From JABLTI01 sp035528035 (lineage in GTDB: Archaea; Asgardarchaeota; Heimdallarchaeia; JABLTI01), in the NCBI GenBank assembly GCA_035528035.1, contig DATKZI010000026.1, positions 1 through 64,000 of the forward strand: DNA of 64,000 nt. The letters are read 5' to 3'. This document shows positions 36,802 to 45,500 of this stretch, piece by piece. Below the pieces are notes generated by a model that was not told the origin of the DNA, ran no database searches, and was given only the letters and a program-made list of their open reading frames with translations. The position numbers and the translations under genes were made by a program. Numbering within the stretch: the stretch's first letter is position 1; every line of letters begins with the position of its first letter.

Positions 36802-38436
36802 ATGAAAATGAATAAAATATTAGCTACTGTATTGTTCTTAGCAATGTTTGCTAGTTCATTTGCAGCAGTTAAAATTACAACCTCAACATTTAGCTCTGGC
36901 TCTTCACCAGTTTTTGAATCCTCAACTTATGATCCTAACATTTATGTTGGGACACCAATAGGATCAAAAGGTATCTGGATAGAAGATATTACCACAACTA
37001 TTACAGTTGATGGTGACTTGGCTGATTGGGCTACTTATCGATCAGGTTATTTTGAAGGCATAAATGTTTCAGTAGGTTATGATTCTACATACGTTTATGT
37101 TGCCTGTCAATGGTTTGACAGTACTGCATATAGTGATGCACTAAATGAATGGTCTAAATGGGGTAACGATGATCCCGCACACGTTTGGTTTGACAATTAT
37201 GCAGGTGCAGATGACATGCTCACTGTAGGTTTCAGTGATGCAACTGGCAAAGATTTATGGACCTGGACTGCTTCTTCTATCAGAACTGATCAAGTTCATG
37301 CATATGAGCATGATGGAGCTAACCATCCAGATGCTGGAACCAAACCATTTATCCAAAACGTTAATGCAAACGGTTCCTTACCAATATATGATAATGGTAC
37401 AAATTTAATTACAAATTACTTTACAATTCCAAACGGTACTGCATACTTAGGTTGGTTTGCTGACACCCCATCTGGTAGTCAAACTGATGTCGATTTAGCA
37501 ATCAATCACGCCGCTGGTGTTTACACAGCAGAATTTGTAAGATTGCTTGATCCATCTCAAGCAGATGACGTAGCTCTTGATTTCAGTGACTTAACTGATC
37601 AATATTTCTATGTTGGAAAAGCTAACAGAGATAATGCAAGAGATATGAATATTGGTGTAGCAAAACTGGCTATAGTGGATAATAATGATGATGAATCTAC
37701 ATTCAGCTTCTATAATGCAGTTCATAATCCAATTACCGAATCTCATTTAATTAGAGGTAACGTATACGATGATTTCAGTGACTACTATCATGGTTTAGAG
37801 ATCAGAGTATCCACAGGTGGTTGGGTAGATACTTATGGTGCCGGCTATTATGACTATGCTGATGTTAATATGAACACTGGCAATTGGAGTTATCTATTCC
37901 TTTACAACTCTGATGATATGCCATTAGGTGTACAAAATGTTACTGTTGTATTTTGTCCAAAATATGAACCTACAGTAACCATTAAACAGGTGAATCTTGA
38001 CTTCCAAGATATAGTTGCTCCACAAATACTAGGCGTAGTAGATATGCAAGAACGATATCCAAATGGTTATTCAAATGAAACTGGCTGGATAGAAATCACT
38101 TGTGGTTTGAAAGATAACTATAACTATGTTGATGATATAATGGCTAGATTATACTTGAAGAAGGATGATGGTGTTTTTACCATAACAGAAATGACTCAAT
38201 TTCAACCTGTAAGTACTACCTTTAATGGTAATGCTACATTAACATACGATTCAACTACACTAAATAATTACACCTACTACATTCAAGCAATTGATACAAG
38301 TTTCAACAGAATTGATTCAGCCCAATATTGGTTTATTTATGGTGAAGTTGTATCAACTCCAGGTTTTGGTATAGTTGCTGCTATACTAGGACTTGTTGGT
38401 GCTTCATTCATAATCTACAAAAAATACAAGAAATAA
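36802..38436 (+). CDS. Exported EB_dh/CBM9-like surface protein with C-terminal anchor
   Basis: A signal peptide (residues 1-21, ending ASSFAA) and a C-terminal hydrophobic helix preceded by STPGFG and followed by Lys-rich residues mark a surface-anchored protein, similar in layout to archaeal PGF-type tails. Residues about 45-260 start with ITVDGDLADW, the lead of the CBM9/ethylbenzene-dehydrogenase-like (EB_dh) fold, with Trp/Asp-rich strands. A second beta domain (300-500) follows. Several N-x-S/T sites suggest glycosylation. Either Met1 or Met3 could be the start. Ligand (heme or sugar) unknown. Confidence 0.65.
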   Translation: MKMNKILATVLFLAMFASSFAAVKITTSTFSSGSSPVFESSTYDPNIYVGTPIGSKGIWIEDITTTITVDGDLADWATYRSGYFEGINVSVGYDSTYVYVACQWFDSTAYSDALNEWSKWGNDDPAHVWFDNYAGADDMLTVGFSDATGKDLWTWTASSIRTDQVHAYEHDGANHPDAGTKPFIQNVNANGSLPIYDNGTNLITNYFTIPNGTAYLGWFADTPSGSQTDVDLAINHAAGVYTAEFVRLLDPSQADDVALDFSDLTDQYFYVGKANRDNARDMNIGVAKLAIVDNNDDESTFSFYNAVHNPITESHLIRGNVYDDFSDYYHGLEIRVSTGGWVDTYGAGYYDYADVNMNTGNWSYLFLYNSDDMPLGVQNVTVVFCPKYEPTVTIKQVNLDFQDIVAPQILGVVDMQERYPNGYSNETGWIEITCGLKDNYNYVDDIMARLYLKKDDGVFTITEMTQFQPVSTTFNGNATLTYDSTTLNNYTYYIQAIDTSFNRIDSAQYWFIYGEVVSTPGFGIVAAILGLVGASFIIYKKYKK

Positions 38437-38474
38437 GATAAGAACTAATTCTTATCTTTACTTTCTCTTTTTTT
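38436..38474 (+). terminator. Hairpin terminator after the surface-protein gene
   Basis: AGATAAGAA (38436-38444) and TTCTTATCT (38449-38457) form a perfect 9-bp stem with a CTAA loop, followed by a T8 run. Same stem as at 8159 and 12973. Confidence 0.7.
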
Positions 38475-38663
38475 TAATATTTCATCTTCAAGTAAATGAA
38501 AAAATATTTCACGTTATTTTAGTTAAAATCATGAATTTTTTATACCAATGAAGTTATTTTTAGTCGAAAGTTAAATGAAATTTTTATATTTGATATATAA
38601 TTGTACGAGAAGAATTAATAAGAAAAGATGTTCTATTCAATTTAGAATAAAGGAGCTTAAGCA

Positions 38664-39893
38664 ATGTCAAAGCAAACTAAATCTGAAAGTACTCAAAAAG
38701 CAAGTAAAACAAAAACAACAATAGAAGCTAAAAAAGCAAGTTCTACACCAGCTAAGACTACTACTACAAAAACCAACACAAAATCAACTGTTACAAAATC
38801 TTCTACAAAACCTACTAGTACTAAATCTAAAACAACGCCAGTAAAACCAACATCAAAATCTTCCACAAAACCGACTGCTACTAATTCCAAAACAACACCA
38901 GTAAAACCAACATCAAAACCAGACACAAAACCGACTACTACAACAATTAAAAAAGTAGTTAAGAAAAAACCAATCGGTAAAGCTGAAGATGATGGTCCTT
39001 TAGAATACTATCTTAAAGCAGGACAAATATCAATTAAAGTTAAAGAATTATTGCGAGAAAAAGTCAAAATTGGTACTTCTGTTTTAGAGATATGTGAAGC
39101 TGGAGAAGCAAAAATAAAAGAGCTTGGCGGTAATTGGGCATTTCCGCTTAATATTTCAATTAATAATATCGCTGCTCATTATTCTGCACCACCTGAGGAT
39201 ACTTTAGTTATTACAGAAGGTGATATTGTAAAGGTAGATTGTGGTGTTGAAATAAATGGGTATGTAGCTGATACTGCTTTTACTGTATCTTTTGGTAAAG
39301 GTCATCAAGATTTGATTAAAGCTTCCGAAGAAGCAACAAAAGCAGCAATTGATTTAATTAGACCAGGAATAATCACAGATCGAATTGGAACTGAAATTGA
39401 GGATATAATTAGATCCTATGACTTCAGACCAATCAGGGAATTGAGTGGTCATCAGCTAGATCAAAATATCTTACATGGACCTATAACCATACCAAATGTG
39501 AAAGGCACTAAAGGGATAAAATTAGAAGAAGGTCAAGCTTTTGCGATAGAGACATTTGCAACCAATGGTACAGGGAAATTAGTTAAAGGTGATACCCGAT
39601 GCTTTATTTTCCAATTAAATCCTATCCCAATGGGGATACGACTTGAATCAGCAAGGAAAGCACGCAAATTAATTCTTGAAAAATACCAATATTTTCCATT
39701 CACAATACGTTGGATAGCAAATGAATTGACGATACCCACAGCAAAAATAGCCTTGAAATATTTAGCTGATAATATGCAGTTAAAACGATATCCCGTTCTA
39801 AGTGATGTAAAAGATTCCCTTGTATCACAATCTGAGCACACTGTCTATCTTACAGGTAATAGTAGGGTTATAACTACTTTACCAAATCAATAG
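38664..39893 (+). CDS. map: Methionine aminopeptidase type II with repetitive basic N-tail
   Basis: Removes initiator Met from new proteins. The pita-bread catalytic domain starts at about residue 110. Metal ligands are Asp192, Asp203, His263, Glu296 and Glu391, with His172 as the substrate-side His. A segment after Glu296 corresponds to the type II helical insert. Residues 1-105 are a Lys/Thr/Ser/Pro low-complexity tail containing 20-residue repeats. Most archaeal MetAP2 lack any tail; eukaryotic MetAP2 has a charged tail linked to ribosome/eIF2 binding. GGAG at 38652-38655 supports this start. Function of the tail is inferred only. Confidence 0.93.
   Translation: MSKQTKSESTQKASKTKTTIEAKKASSTPAKTTTTKTNTKSTVTKSSTKPTSTKSKTTPVKPTSKSSTKPTATNSKTTPVKPTSKPDTKPTTTTIKKVVKKKPIGKAEDDGPLEYYLKAGQISIKVKELLREKVKIGTSVLEICEAGEAKIKELGGNWAFPLNISINNIAAHYSAPPEDTLVITEGDIVKVDCGVEINGYVADTAFTVSFGKGHQDLIKASEEATKAAIDLIRPGIITDRIGTEIEDIIRSYDFRPIRELSGHQLDQNILHGPITIPNVKGTKGIKLEEGQAFAIETFATNGTGKLVKGDTRCFIFQLNPIPMGIRLESARKARKLILEKYQYFPFTIRWIANELTIPTAKIALKYLADNMQLKRYPVLSDVKDSLVSQSEHTVYLTGNSRVITTLPNQ
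38802..38939 (+). repeat. 60-bp tandem repeat inside the MetAP tail
   Basis: Two full 60-bp units (38802-38861, 38862-38921) and part of a third encode a 20-residue motif STKPT...KTTPVKPTSK. Differences between units are few and mostly at third codon positions, so duplication is fairly recent or constrained. Confidence 0.8.
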
Positions 39894-40005
39894 GTTGCCA
39901 GTAGCTGCAACCATCATTTTTTTCTTTTTGATGACTAGTCACAAACAAAGGTTTCTTAAATTACAGACACAAATAATGTTGTATATAGTTCATGGAGATT
40001 TATCG

Positions 40006-41256
40006 ATGACTTCTGCGGTTTCATTACAAAATACCTCTACATTTACTTTTGACGAGTTTAGAACCAACCTTCAGGAAGCAGTATCATATATTGATACCAT
40101 TATAAAAACACTTAAACAAAGAGATGAAACAGGAGAAGATTCATCAGCAAAAATATTACTTTATCTTTATCAAGGATTATTTTCGATTATAAATGCTGAA
40201 AGAAAATACCGTTCTGGGGATTATGCTGGTGCTATTTCAGAATTTAATGAAGGCGGGAAGAATATCAGTCGATTTCAAAGAATGAATTCTGGATTTTCAA
40301 TAGAATATCAACAAGATGCTGAACGATTAGATCTTTTTGCAACAGGAAGGGAATTTGAATGTTCTGCTTTAAAGAAAGGAATTACTGTTGATGAACAAAT
40401 AGCTAATTTAATGGAAGCAGCAAATGCATATGCTTTAGAAGTAGAAGTCGCTGAAAAATTAAAGAAACCATTACTAATTTACAATGCAAAAGCAAGAGCA
40501 AATTTTGCACAAGGCTTAAGAAATAGAATTGAAGGACAAAAGGCATTAAATAATAAGGATTATTACTTAGCTAAAGAAAAAAACTTAGCTGGTTATCGAG
40601 CATTTTTATATGCTAGTTATTTTAATCCTTCTTATACAATTTGGATAAATGAACAAAATAATACCATTAAAAATGTTTCATTTATTTTATTAAAGGAACG
40701 TGCAACAAAAGCTTGGGGAATAGCCTATAAATTATCCAATGAAGGGAAATTCATTGAAAGTAGTGAAGAGTGCAATTTTGCATCAAAACTCTATAAGCGT
40801 TTAAGCAAACTCTCAAGTGAAAAGAAAGATGTCTTATTAATGAGTGCTTACTCTCATATGCTACGTGCTAGTATGTTTGAAGCAAAAGCTAACGAATTTC
40901 TGAAAAAAGCTAACGATGCAAAAGGAGCCTATCCACATTTTGAACTTGCTGCTGAAGCTTTAAAACAAGCAATCGATCTTCTACCAAAAAGTGATGAAAA
41001 TCAGATTTTACTTAAGCGTTGGCAAGTCCAATGGAAGTATTATTTAGGGAATTTCCATCTAACACAAGGAATTCAATATTTAGATGCTGAAAAATATAAA
41101 GAAGCAATAGAATTTTTCACAAAAGCAGAGGAAGAGTTTGGCCTTGGATTTAAGGAAGCTAAAGAAGCAAAAGAGGACTCTTTAATAAAATTAATAGAGA
41201 AATCTAGCACTGAAGCAAAAGGGTACATTGGGATGTGTAAAACAGTTTTGGATTAA
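40006..41256 (+). CDS. Alpha-helical repeat (TPR-like) protein
   Basis: Soluble all-helical protein of 416 residues. Repeated helix pairs include ERKYRSGDYAGAISEFNEG near 67 and a C-terminal GIQYLDAEKYKEAIEFFTKAEEE near 365, which are TPR-like. Intervening regions are irregular, so a full TPR array is not certain. The ATG at 40006 has GGAG (39994-39997) upstream; an in-frame GTG at 39895 lies against the map stop and is unlikely. Adjacent zinc-ribbon gene follows after 10 bases. Confidence 0.7.
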   Translation: MTSAVSLQNTSTFTFDEFRTNLQEAVSYIDTIIKTLKQRDETGEDSSAKILLYLYQGLFSIINAERKYRSGDYAGAISEFNEGGKNISRFQRMNSGFSIEYQQDAERLDLFATGREFECSALKKGITVDEQIANLMEAANAYALEVEVAEKLKKPLLIYNAKARANFAQGLRNRIEGQKALNNKDYYLAKEKNLAGYRAFLYASYFNPSYTIWINEQNNTIKNVSFILLKERATKAWGIAYKLSNEGKFIESSEECNFASKLYKRLSKLSSEKKDVLLMSAYSHMLRASMFEAKANEFLKKANDAKGAYPHFELAAEALKQAIDLLPKSDENQILLKRWQVQWKYYLGNFHLTQGIQYLDAEKYKEAIEFFTKAEEEFGLGFKEAKEAKEDSLIKLIEKSSTEAKGYIGMCKTVLD

Positions 41257-41266
41257 ATTTGCTAAA

Positions 41267-41602
41267 ATGGGAATATTAAAAAAAAGAAAAACTAAATTGG
41301 ATATGATAAATATGGTTGAACATCCTGAATGCCCTGAATGTGAGCGTAAAATGAACTTTGTTGTAGCTAAATTATCTGATGATGAAAAGCCACGACCTGA
41401 AGATATCAAATCAGGATGGTATTGTCCTGATTGTGGGATTTTCCGTCCAACTGAAATGACAGGTGAAATGAGTTTAGAAACACTAGAAATTGATGTTAAA
41501 GAAGCCATTCGAGTAACTTCATCAGCAGCTATATTCATTCCAGATGAATGGGTATTGGAAGATAAAACAGCCGAAGTTGATAAAATTATAACCGATATGT
41601 AA
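41267..41602 (+). CDS. Zinc-ribbon protein (111 aa)
   Basis: Soluble protein with one zinc ribbon: CPEC near residue 22 and CPDC near 57, separated by 31 residues containing KPRPEDIKSGWY. The C-terminal part is acidic and helical. ATG at 41267 lies 10 bases after the preceding stop, so cotranscription is likely; an earlier TTG at 41228 overlaps the previous gene. Function unknown. Confidence 0.6.
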   Translation: MGILKKRKTKLDMINMVEHPECPECERKMNFVVAKLSDDEKPRPEDIKSGWYCPDCGIFRPTEMTGEMSLETLEIDVKEAIRVTSSAAIFIPDEWVLEDKTAEVDKIITDM

Positions 41603-41625
41603 GAGGGATTTCTCCTCTTTGTCTA
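41601..41625 (+). terminator. Short hairpin after zinc-ribbon gene
   Basis: AAGAGG (41601-41606) pairs with CCTCTT (41614-41619) around a 7-base loop at the stop codon, then a short T-run. Modest stem, plausible terminator. Confidence 0.45.
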
Positions 41626-41671
41626 ATTAGTAAATAGATGGTTTAACTATCAAAAAAATCTTTTTTTGAGA

Positions 41672-41986
41672 TTACTTTTCCAAATCATCACATTCCTTTT
41701 TACAATCTGCTAAAAGGAGTTTTGCGATACTAAGTCTAACATCTAATTTTTCTACAACTTGATTAACATCAATATTTGGAAAATCAATCAAAATAACTTC
41801 TTTAAGATAATCAAGTTGTCCTTTGTATAGAGGATTTTTCCTTATGAGATATTTTTCTTTCTGGAGTAATTCATCAACAAAATCAGTTTTTGAATTATTA
41901 TTAGTAAAAGTTGTTTGGGATCTTAAGATTAAATTGGTTATTTCATTAATTGGAATTGTTAAATCATTTGTCTGTTCTGTTTTCAT
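41672..41986 (-). CDS. Small hypothetical helical protein (104 aa)
   Basis: Predicted small, mostly helical, acidic protein without recognised domain. It opens with MKTEQTNDLTIPINEI and ends with DCKKECDDLEK. The reading frame has coding-like composition (Lys, Glu, Leu and Ile rich, few rare codons) and no competing frame, but there is no homology anchor. A weak ribosome site is possible in the 15 bases upstream. Confidence 0.45.
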   Translation of the reverse strand: MKTEQTNDLTIPINEITNLILRSQTTFTNNNSKTDFVDELLQKEKYLIRKNPLYKGQLDYLKEVILIDFPNIDVNQVVEKLDVRLSIAKLLLADCKKECDDLEK

Positions 41987-42239
41987 TGTTTAATAACCAT
42001 CTCCAAAAAAATATCACCAGCTTAAATCAAGTGCTTTACATTATTAAAGTAAAATATTAACCGAGTATTACCGCAGTTTATAAATCGATAACTCTTGAAA
42101 CGAAGATTTACAAAAAATCGGATTTTTCTATATAAAAAGAAGTTATTAGGCAAATTTTCATTTAGTTAGCTTTTAATGAGTAGAAGTAAATTATTAATCT
42201 AGAATATTCTTAACTAAAATGAATTGAAGGTATAAAAAA

Positions 42240-42779
42240 ATGGGTTACATTGAAAAATCATTTGGTCAAGGGAATCTTTGGACATTAGGGATGGGGCTTG
42301 GATTTATCCTCTGGGGCATACTTTACTATACTGTTGATAGAGTTCATACAGGTGGTTGGTGGTGCTTCATACCTGGTGGTGTTCTATTTTTATCTGGCAT
42401 CTCAAACATTATGAGATATCGGTACAATAGAGAAAGAATACTTGGTGCATTGAAATCATATAAACGTGTAAGTTTGAGTCATTTAGCAGATGAGATTAAA
42501 TTACCAGAAAAATCAGTGAAGGATATGATCATTGATTTGCGTACAGAAGGAAAGCTTAAAGCTTCATTTGATCCAGAAAGTGGTGATATTATTGTTTTTG
42601 AAGTAAAAGGTATACAACCTCCTGTAGGAGCACAATTTATTTCATCAGTGGAAGTATCAGAACCAATAAAATCAATGCCAAGTCCAAAAGCTCTCAAAGA
42701 AGAAGGTTACTGCCCATATTGTGGTTCAATGGTGAATGAAAAAGATCAATTTTGCAACAATTGTGGTTCAGCACTCTAA
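42240..42779 (+). CDS. Two-TM protein with winged-helix and C-terminal zinc ribbon
   Basis: Order of parts: a pair of TM helices (about 14-32 and 39-58), a winged-helix/PCI-like domain (about 65-120, ERILGALKSYKRVSLSHLAD then LPEKSVKDMIIDLRTEGKL), a proline-rich linker, and a terminal zinc ribbon with CPYC (about 157) and CNNC (about 172). This matches the domain logic of PCI/wHTH proteins seen in Asgard genomes but tethered to a membrane. Function unknown; role in protein or RNA binding inferred. Confidence 0.65.
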   Translation: MGYIEKSFGQGNLWTLGMGLGFILWGILYYTVDRVHTGGWWCFIPGGVLFLSGISNIMRYRYNRERILGALKSYKRVSLSHLADEIKLPEKSVKDMIIDLRTEGKLKASFDPESGDIIVFEVKGIQPPVGAQFISSVEVSEPIKSMPSPKALKEEGYCPYCGSMVNEKDQFCNNCGSAL

Positions 42780-42886
42780 TAATTTGTATGATTCCATTCT
42801 TTCTTTCTTTTTTTATTTTTCATCTTAAAGTAAAAGATAATAGTCTGAACATACATATTAGTATATAATGATGGGTTAAGCCTCCT

Positions 42887-43180
42887 AGAGGATTGACGGT
42901 AGTGGGATTTTTCTTGCAATGACCGTCGATGCAAGGATTGGCACACACCGGATTTGCACGAAAGCATCAAATGGCTATGACGGCTTTAAACGGCTCATTT
43001 CCAAGCTCAAGCATTGCTCAGCGATGAGGAAATAGTCAACCCGGGTCGCCTACACAATTGAGCTGCTTTCAATCCGAAGAAATGATACTATCCCTCCTCG
43101 AGAGAGCACAGTATAGTAAGAATAATTCTATCGATGATACTAGTGTGTTAGTGTGTAGGGAGACACATTTCTTCGATATT
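42887..43180 (+). ncRNA. Candidate structured RNA gene, class not identified
   Basis: About 200 bases of clearly higher GC content (42885-43105) stand out in a 635-base intergenic region of an AT-rich genome. A TATA-like TATATAAT at 42862-42869 lies about 25 bases before the proposed start. Helices seen by eye: GACGGT/ACCGTC (42895/42922), AAATG/CATTT (42969/42996), AGCTCAA/TTGAGCT (43004/43058) enclosing a CTCA-GCGA-TGAG tetraloop hairpin (43017-43028), and a 10-bp CGAAGAAATG/CATTTCTTCG (43075/43166) enclosing TCCCT/AGGGA. The length suits an SRP or RNase P RNA, but their signature motifs were not found. Strand is inferred from the TATA box. Confidence 0.45.
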
Positions 43181-43414
43181 AGTATGTGAACATAGAATCT
43201 TCTATCATTTGCATACTAATTAGTTTAGTAAAAAAAAGATTTTATGAATTTCAACGAATACTTTTTTGATTTTCGTTTTAATCATTCTTTATCGTTTTTC
43301 TTTATTAATTGGTAAAATTATTACTAAAGAATATTGGAGCAGATTCTCATCAACCCAACAATTTCTCATAGTAATTACATTGATAAGCCAAGTTGAATTT
43401 GGGTTTCTTGATAT

Positions 43415-44344
43415 TCACCCCTTCAAAGCTAAGTAATCAGCTTGGCGTGCTTTAACATCATTATCAAAGAGATACTGAGCAAATTCAAAATAATCAAATC
43501 CTTCAACCTCTTCAATTAGACCTGCCTTTTGCATTCCGTGTTGCAAGAGTCCCCACAAGGCTGAGAAAAGCATCAACATAAACTTCATCCCAGCTAGACG
43601 TATCCGGGATTCATCTATGACCTTTCCAAAGTAGCATTTCAGCATATACTCCTCTAATTCAGGTGATATAGGACCTGTGGTATCATGGGTATATACAAGT
43701 GTCGCTAAGTCAAAGTAGACATCTCCCATTCCTGAAAACTCCCAATCAATGATTGTGATTTTCTCTTCTTTATCAGAGTAAAGATAATTCACTGCAGCTA
43801 AATCGTTGTGACAAAATCGTAGCCATCCAGATAGGTCTCGATATTGGTCATCTTTGATTGATTGCATTGTATGCAAGAAACCATTGAAGTCTTGCGGTAA
43901 TTGTATACCGAATTCTTGTGCTGTTCGAGCAAAGGATACAACTCGACTGAAAGGTGAAAAATTCGCTTCAATTGAATCCAAAGCGTGTAGACGTTTTATT
44001 GTTTCAACCATCAAACGTATGTTCTCTGGTTTGCGGAACTCTTCAGATGTCCAATGTCGTCCTTCTATCCAACGGGTGACTAAATACCCCTCAGGCTCAA
44101 TAAAACGGACAACCTTTGGTCCAATTTCTGCATCAGATGCTGCTCTTAAAGCTTCAAATTCATGTTCTCGATTGATACCAAGATTTTCAGTGTTTTTTCC
44201 ACTAATACGCAAAACAAACTGTTCGCCATCTACAATGACACGATAGTTCTTGTTGGTAAGCCCAGAAATTTCTTCAATAACTAGTTCTTTGGCATTAACC
44301 CAATTTGGTATCTTAGCGATAATTGATTGTAAGTTAGAGTTCAT
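43415..44344 (-). CDS. Choline-kinase/APH-like phosphotransferase
   Basis: Protein-kinase-like small-molecule kinase of 309 residues. The nucleotide-binding N-lobe (EEISGLTNKNYRV, VLRISG) is followed by the Brenner motif CHNDLAAVNYL near 182 and the metal-binding IDWEFSG near 203, a set matching LicA/choline kinase. ATG at 44344 is preferred; an in-frame TTG at 44356 would add four residues. A phosphatidyltransferase gene (44676) lies divergently, hinting at polar-headgroup metabolism, but the true substrate is unknown. Confidence 0.82.
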   Translation of the reverse strand: MNSNLQSIIAKIPNWVNAKELVIEEISGLTNKNYRVIVDGEQFVLRISGKNTENLGINREHEFEALRAASDAEIGPKVVRFIEPEGYLVTRWIEGRHWTSEEFRKPENIRLMVETIKRLHALDSIEANFSPFSRVVSFARTAQEFGIQLPQDFNGFLHTMQSIKDDQYRDLSGWLRFCHNDLAAVNYLYSDKEEKITIIDWEFSGMGDVYFDLATLVYTHDTTGPISPELEEYMLKCYFGKVIDESRIRLAGMKFMLMLFSALWGLLQHGMQKAGLIEEVEGFDYFEFAQYLFDNDVKARQADYLALKG

Positions 44345-44675
44345 GATTATTATCAAGGATACTTTGAATATTAAAATTTAAAATCTATCATTGAATCTTA
44401 ATATCAGAGAATGCTGATCTGAGATTGTACGTTGGGGGACAATATTTCTATACTCTAATTAATACTCGTATTTTTTATAATTAAAATTTAATTAACTCAT
44501 TAGACATTCGGAATATAATTGCTCATTTGGATGTCTATCATAATTATTAGATTGAATATCAGTGATGATTACTGTGAACGATAATCCATAGAAAACGAAA
44601 TACCCGTATAAATGTTGAAAGATTAGAAATGATTTTAAACTCTATATTATTTGGGTAGATAATATTATATGTTTG
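44345..44675. other. Divergent intergenic region without a recognised gene
   Basis: About 330 bases between divergent genes. It holds AT-rich promoter-like sequence and a short hairpin, ATTGT/ACAAT, at 44424-44443 around a G-rich loop. A GTGATGA near 44561 resembles a C box but no partner D box is placed properly. No ORF or known RNA is supported. Confidence 0.5.
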
Positions 44676-45413
44676 ATGTTGATTCCAATGGGAAAATGGC
44701 GAAATTTTAAATTAAAAACAAGATCTTCTTATAAGACGCTAATGCAACCTTTTGGGAGATTAATTGGAAAAACAGGGATAAGTCCAAATGCAATAACTAT
44801 GATATCAGGCGTTTTTGCAATAGCTACTGCAATAATGTATTCCTTCCAAGGAAATGTTGGAACTTTTAAACACTGGTGGGCAATTGGTTTTGTATTAATG
44901 TTTTTGACAGGATTTATCGATGTAGTAGATGGATCAGTAGCAAGAGCAACAGGAAAAACAACCAAATTTGGGAAAGTGCTAGATCCAGTAATGGATAGAT
45001 TCGCGGAATTTTGTTTTCTAATTGGTATTGCCATTGGTAAATTTACTTATGAACCATTAAATTGGAGTTTCTTAAATGACATACCCATTGGGGCAATCTG
45101 TATGTTTAGCTTTGCAGGAATGATTTTTGCAAGCTATTCTAGAGCTCGTGGTGAAAGTGTCTCACAAATGACTGTTGAAAGTGTTGGGATAATGGAACGT
45201 CGTGAAAAACTCATAGTCCTTTATTTAGGAAACTTGCTTTATTTCTGGTTCCCAATAGCTCTACCAGTAGCAATTTTACTTATTGGATTACTTTCCTTTG
45301 TTACAACAATACAGCGAATGTTCTACATTAGAAAAATGATGAAAGAAATTGGTGATAATGAAATTTCCAAAGATGTTGAAAAAAGTAATATTGAAGAAGA
45401 TAGTAAGCATTAG
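44676..45413 (+). CDS. CDP-alcohol phosphatidyltransferase (archaetidyl type)
   Basis: Membrane enzyme transferring a CDP-activated lipid to an alcohol headgroup. The catalytic signature D-x2-D-G-x2-A-R-x8-G-x3-D-x3-D is complete (Asp82, Asp85, Asp103, Asp107). About six TM helices flank it. The N-terminus with KTGISPNAIT resembles archaetidylinositol-phosphate synthases, so an archaetidylinositol-type product is most likely. ATG at 44676 is used; TTG at 44673 and ATG at 44688 are alternatives. Charged C-terminal tail. Confidence 0.85.
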   Translation: MLIPMGKWRNFKLKTRSSYKTLMQPFGRLIGKTGISPNAITMISGVFAIATAIMYSFQGNVGTFKHWWAIGFVLMFLTGFIDVVDGSVARATGKTTKFGKVLDPVMDRFAEFCFLIGIAIGKFTYEPLNWSFLNDIPIGAICMFSFAGMIFASYSRARGESVSQMTVESVGIMERREKLIVLYLGNLLYFWFPIALPVAILLIGLLSFVTTIQRMFYIRKMMKEIGDNEISKDVEKSNIEEDSKH

Positions 45414-45500
45414 TTAGAATAAATCATATTATAGGGAATTTCTCTGAGAAACACTAAAAAAAGTAAATTAAAATACTAAAAAGATTGAGGAAAATGAATC

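Noticed and set aside
38693..38926. Antisense frame with Val/Gly/Phe repeats
   Set aside because: It mirrors the 60-bp repeats of the MetAP tail on the opposite strand and has no start context of its own.
42887..43180. SRP RNA or RNase P RNA assignment
   Set aside because: An ACCGTCGATG stretch near 42922 and GAGGAAATAGTC near 43026 faintly recall these RNAs, but the diagnostic S-domain or P4 motifs were not found, so no class is assigned.
43854..44246. 130-codon plus-strand frame inside the choline-kinase-like gene
   Set aside because: The minus strand carries clear kinase motifs throughout; the antisense frame has no recognisable features.
44555..44600. C/D-box small RNA
   Set aside because: GTGATGA resembles a C box but no CTGA D box lies at a suitable distance.
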